Shown here: positions 13,254 through 13,415 of the stretch, in pieces | How the letters are laid out: each line of letters starts with the position of its first letter | Position numbering within the stretch: position 1 is the first letter of the stretch | Assembly (NCBI GenBank): GCA_947178015.1 | Contig: CAMWWW010000025.1 | Coordinates: forward strand, 1 to 13,415 | Source of the DNA: an uncultured Clostridia bacterium | GTDB taxonomy: Bacteria > Bacillota > Clostridia > Lachnospirales > Lachnospiraceae | Length of the DNA stretch: 13,415 nucleotides | Direction of reading: 5' to 3' | The notes under the pieces: generated by a model | Database searches by the model: none | What the model was told of the DNA's origin: nothing | What the model saw: the letters and a program-made list of their open reading frames with translations, nothing else | Program-made: the position numbers and the translations under genes

Positions 13254-13415
13254 TACAACGACGAACATAGACTATTTTGGTATCTTATAATAAACAATTT
13301 GGGCAAGTTTGGATAGATTTATGTAAAAGCGATTTGTGTAATCATTCTTAGGAAAGGTCCGCGCAGAGAATCGCCTATAGTCCTCAAGGCACCTATTGAA
13401 AAACGTCGGTGCATA
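13254..13415. other. Right-edge stretch without a recognised gene
   Basis: No supportable coding region is seen. A weak hairpin overlaps the murA stop (TATGTT 13246-13251 with AACATA 13264-13269) without a proper T-run. TTGGGC (13299-13304) and TGTAAA (13322-13327), 17 bases apart, are a poor promoter match. GCACC and GGTGC near the right end can pair. The last 70 or so bases may be the leader of the next gene or an RNA cut by the window edge. Confidence 0.3.

Noticed and set aside
13246..13275. Hairpin over the murA stop as a terminator
   Set aside because: The stem is only six AT-rich pairs with a 12-base loop and no T-run directly after it.
1..13415. CRISPR array, insertion sequence, prophage, tRNA or rRNA genes
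   Set aside because: I saw no regular repeats with spacers, no transposase or integrase, and no cloverleaf or rRNA sequence. The genes are core functions.

Overview
The window reads as chromosomal DNA of an anaerobic, low-to-moderate-GC Firmicute, most likely a gut member of the class Clostridia (family Lachnospiraceae is my best guess). The grounds are the strong AGGAGG ribosome binding sites with GTG and TTG starts, a T-box leader on ileS, a long type-2 isoleucyl-tRNA synthetase, consensus SigA-type promoters, and a radical SAM enzyme close to the anaerobic sulfatase-maturating enzyme of Clostridium perfringens. Most of the content is core metabolism. I see no prophage, insertion sequence, CRISPR array or obvious defence island.

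Layout, left to right. Positions 1-476 hold at most the tail of an upstream gene, an inverted repeat, a perfect-consensus promoter and an isoleucine T-box riboswitch with its terminator. They control ileS (477-3620). Only 43 bases later comes glgP (3664-6129, glycogen phosphorylase), with no terminator between, so it may share the T-box-controlled transcript. After a 188-base spacer with two hairpins comes galE (6318-7331, UDP-glucose 4-epimerase), closed by a good terminator. Convergent to it on the minus strand is an anSME-type radical SAM/SPASM enzyme (7438-8559). Divergent from that is a small Xre-family regulator (8756-9094); the shared intergenic region carries an anSME promoter whose -35 box lies in a perfect 14-bp palindrome. 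Next are a possible 38-residue peptide gene (9132-9248) and a terminator. Then come a shikimate-kinase family gene (9540-10052), a membrane-anchored LysM-G5-M23 peptidoglycan hydrolase (10136-11665) with a WalR-like direct repeat at its promoter, a strong terminator, and murA (11961-13253). The last 162 bases hold no gene I can support.

How the genes fit together. ileS is regulated by uncharged tRNA-Ile. glgP and galE both belong to hexose-phosphate and nucleotide-sugar metabolism (glycogen to glucose-1-phosphate; UDP-Glc to and from UDP-Gal). The M23 hydrolase and MurA serve peptidoglycan remodelling and synthesis. The anSME points to sulfatase activation, for example for sulfated mucin glycans, but no sulfatase lies in the window. 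The parts most worth a second look are the WalR-like site, the anSME/Xre intergenic region with the small ORF beyond it, the substrate-site changes in the shikimate kinase homologue, and the possible T-box control of glgP. I found no convincing new multi-gene system.
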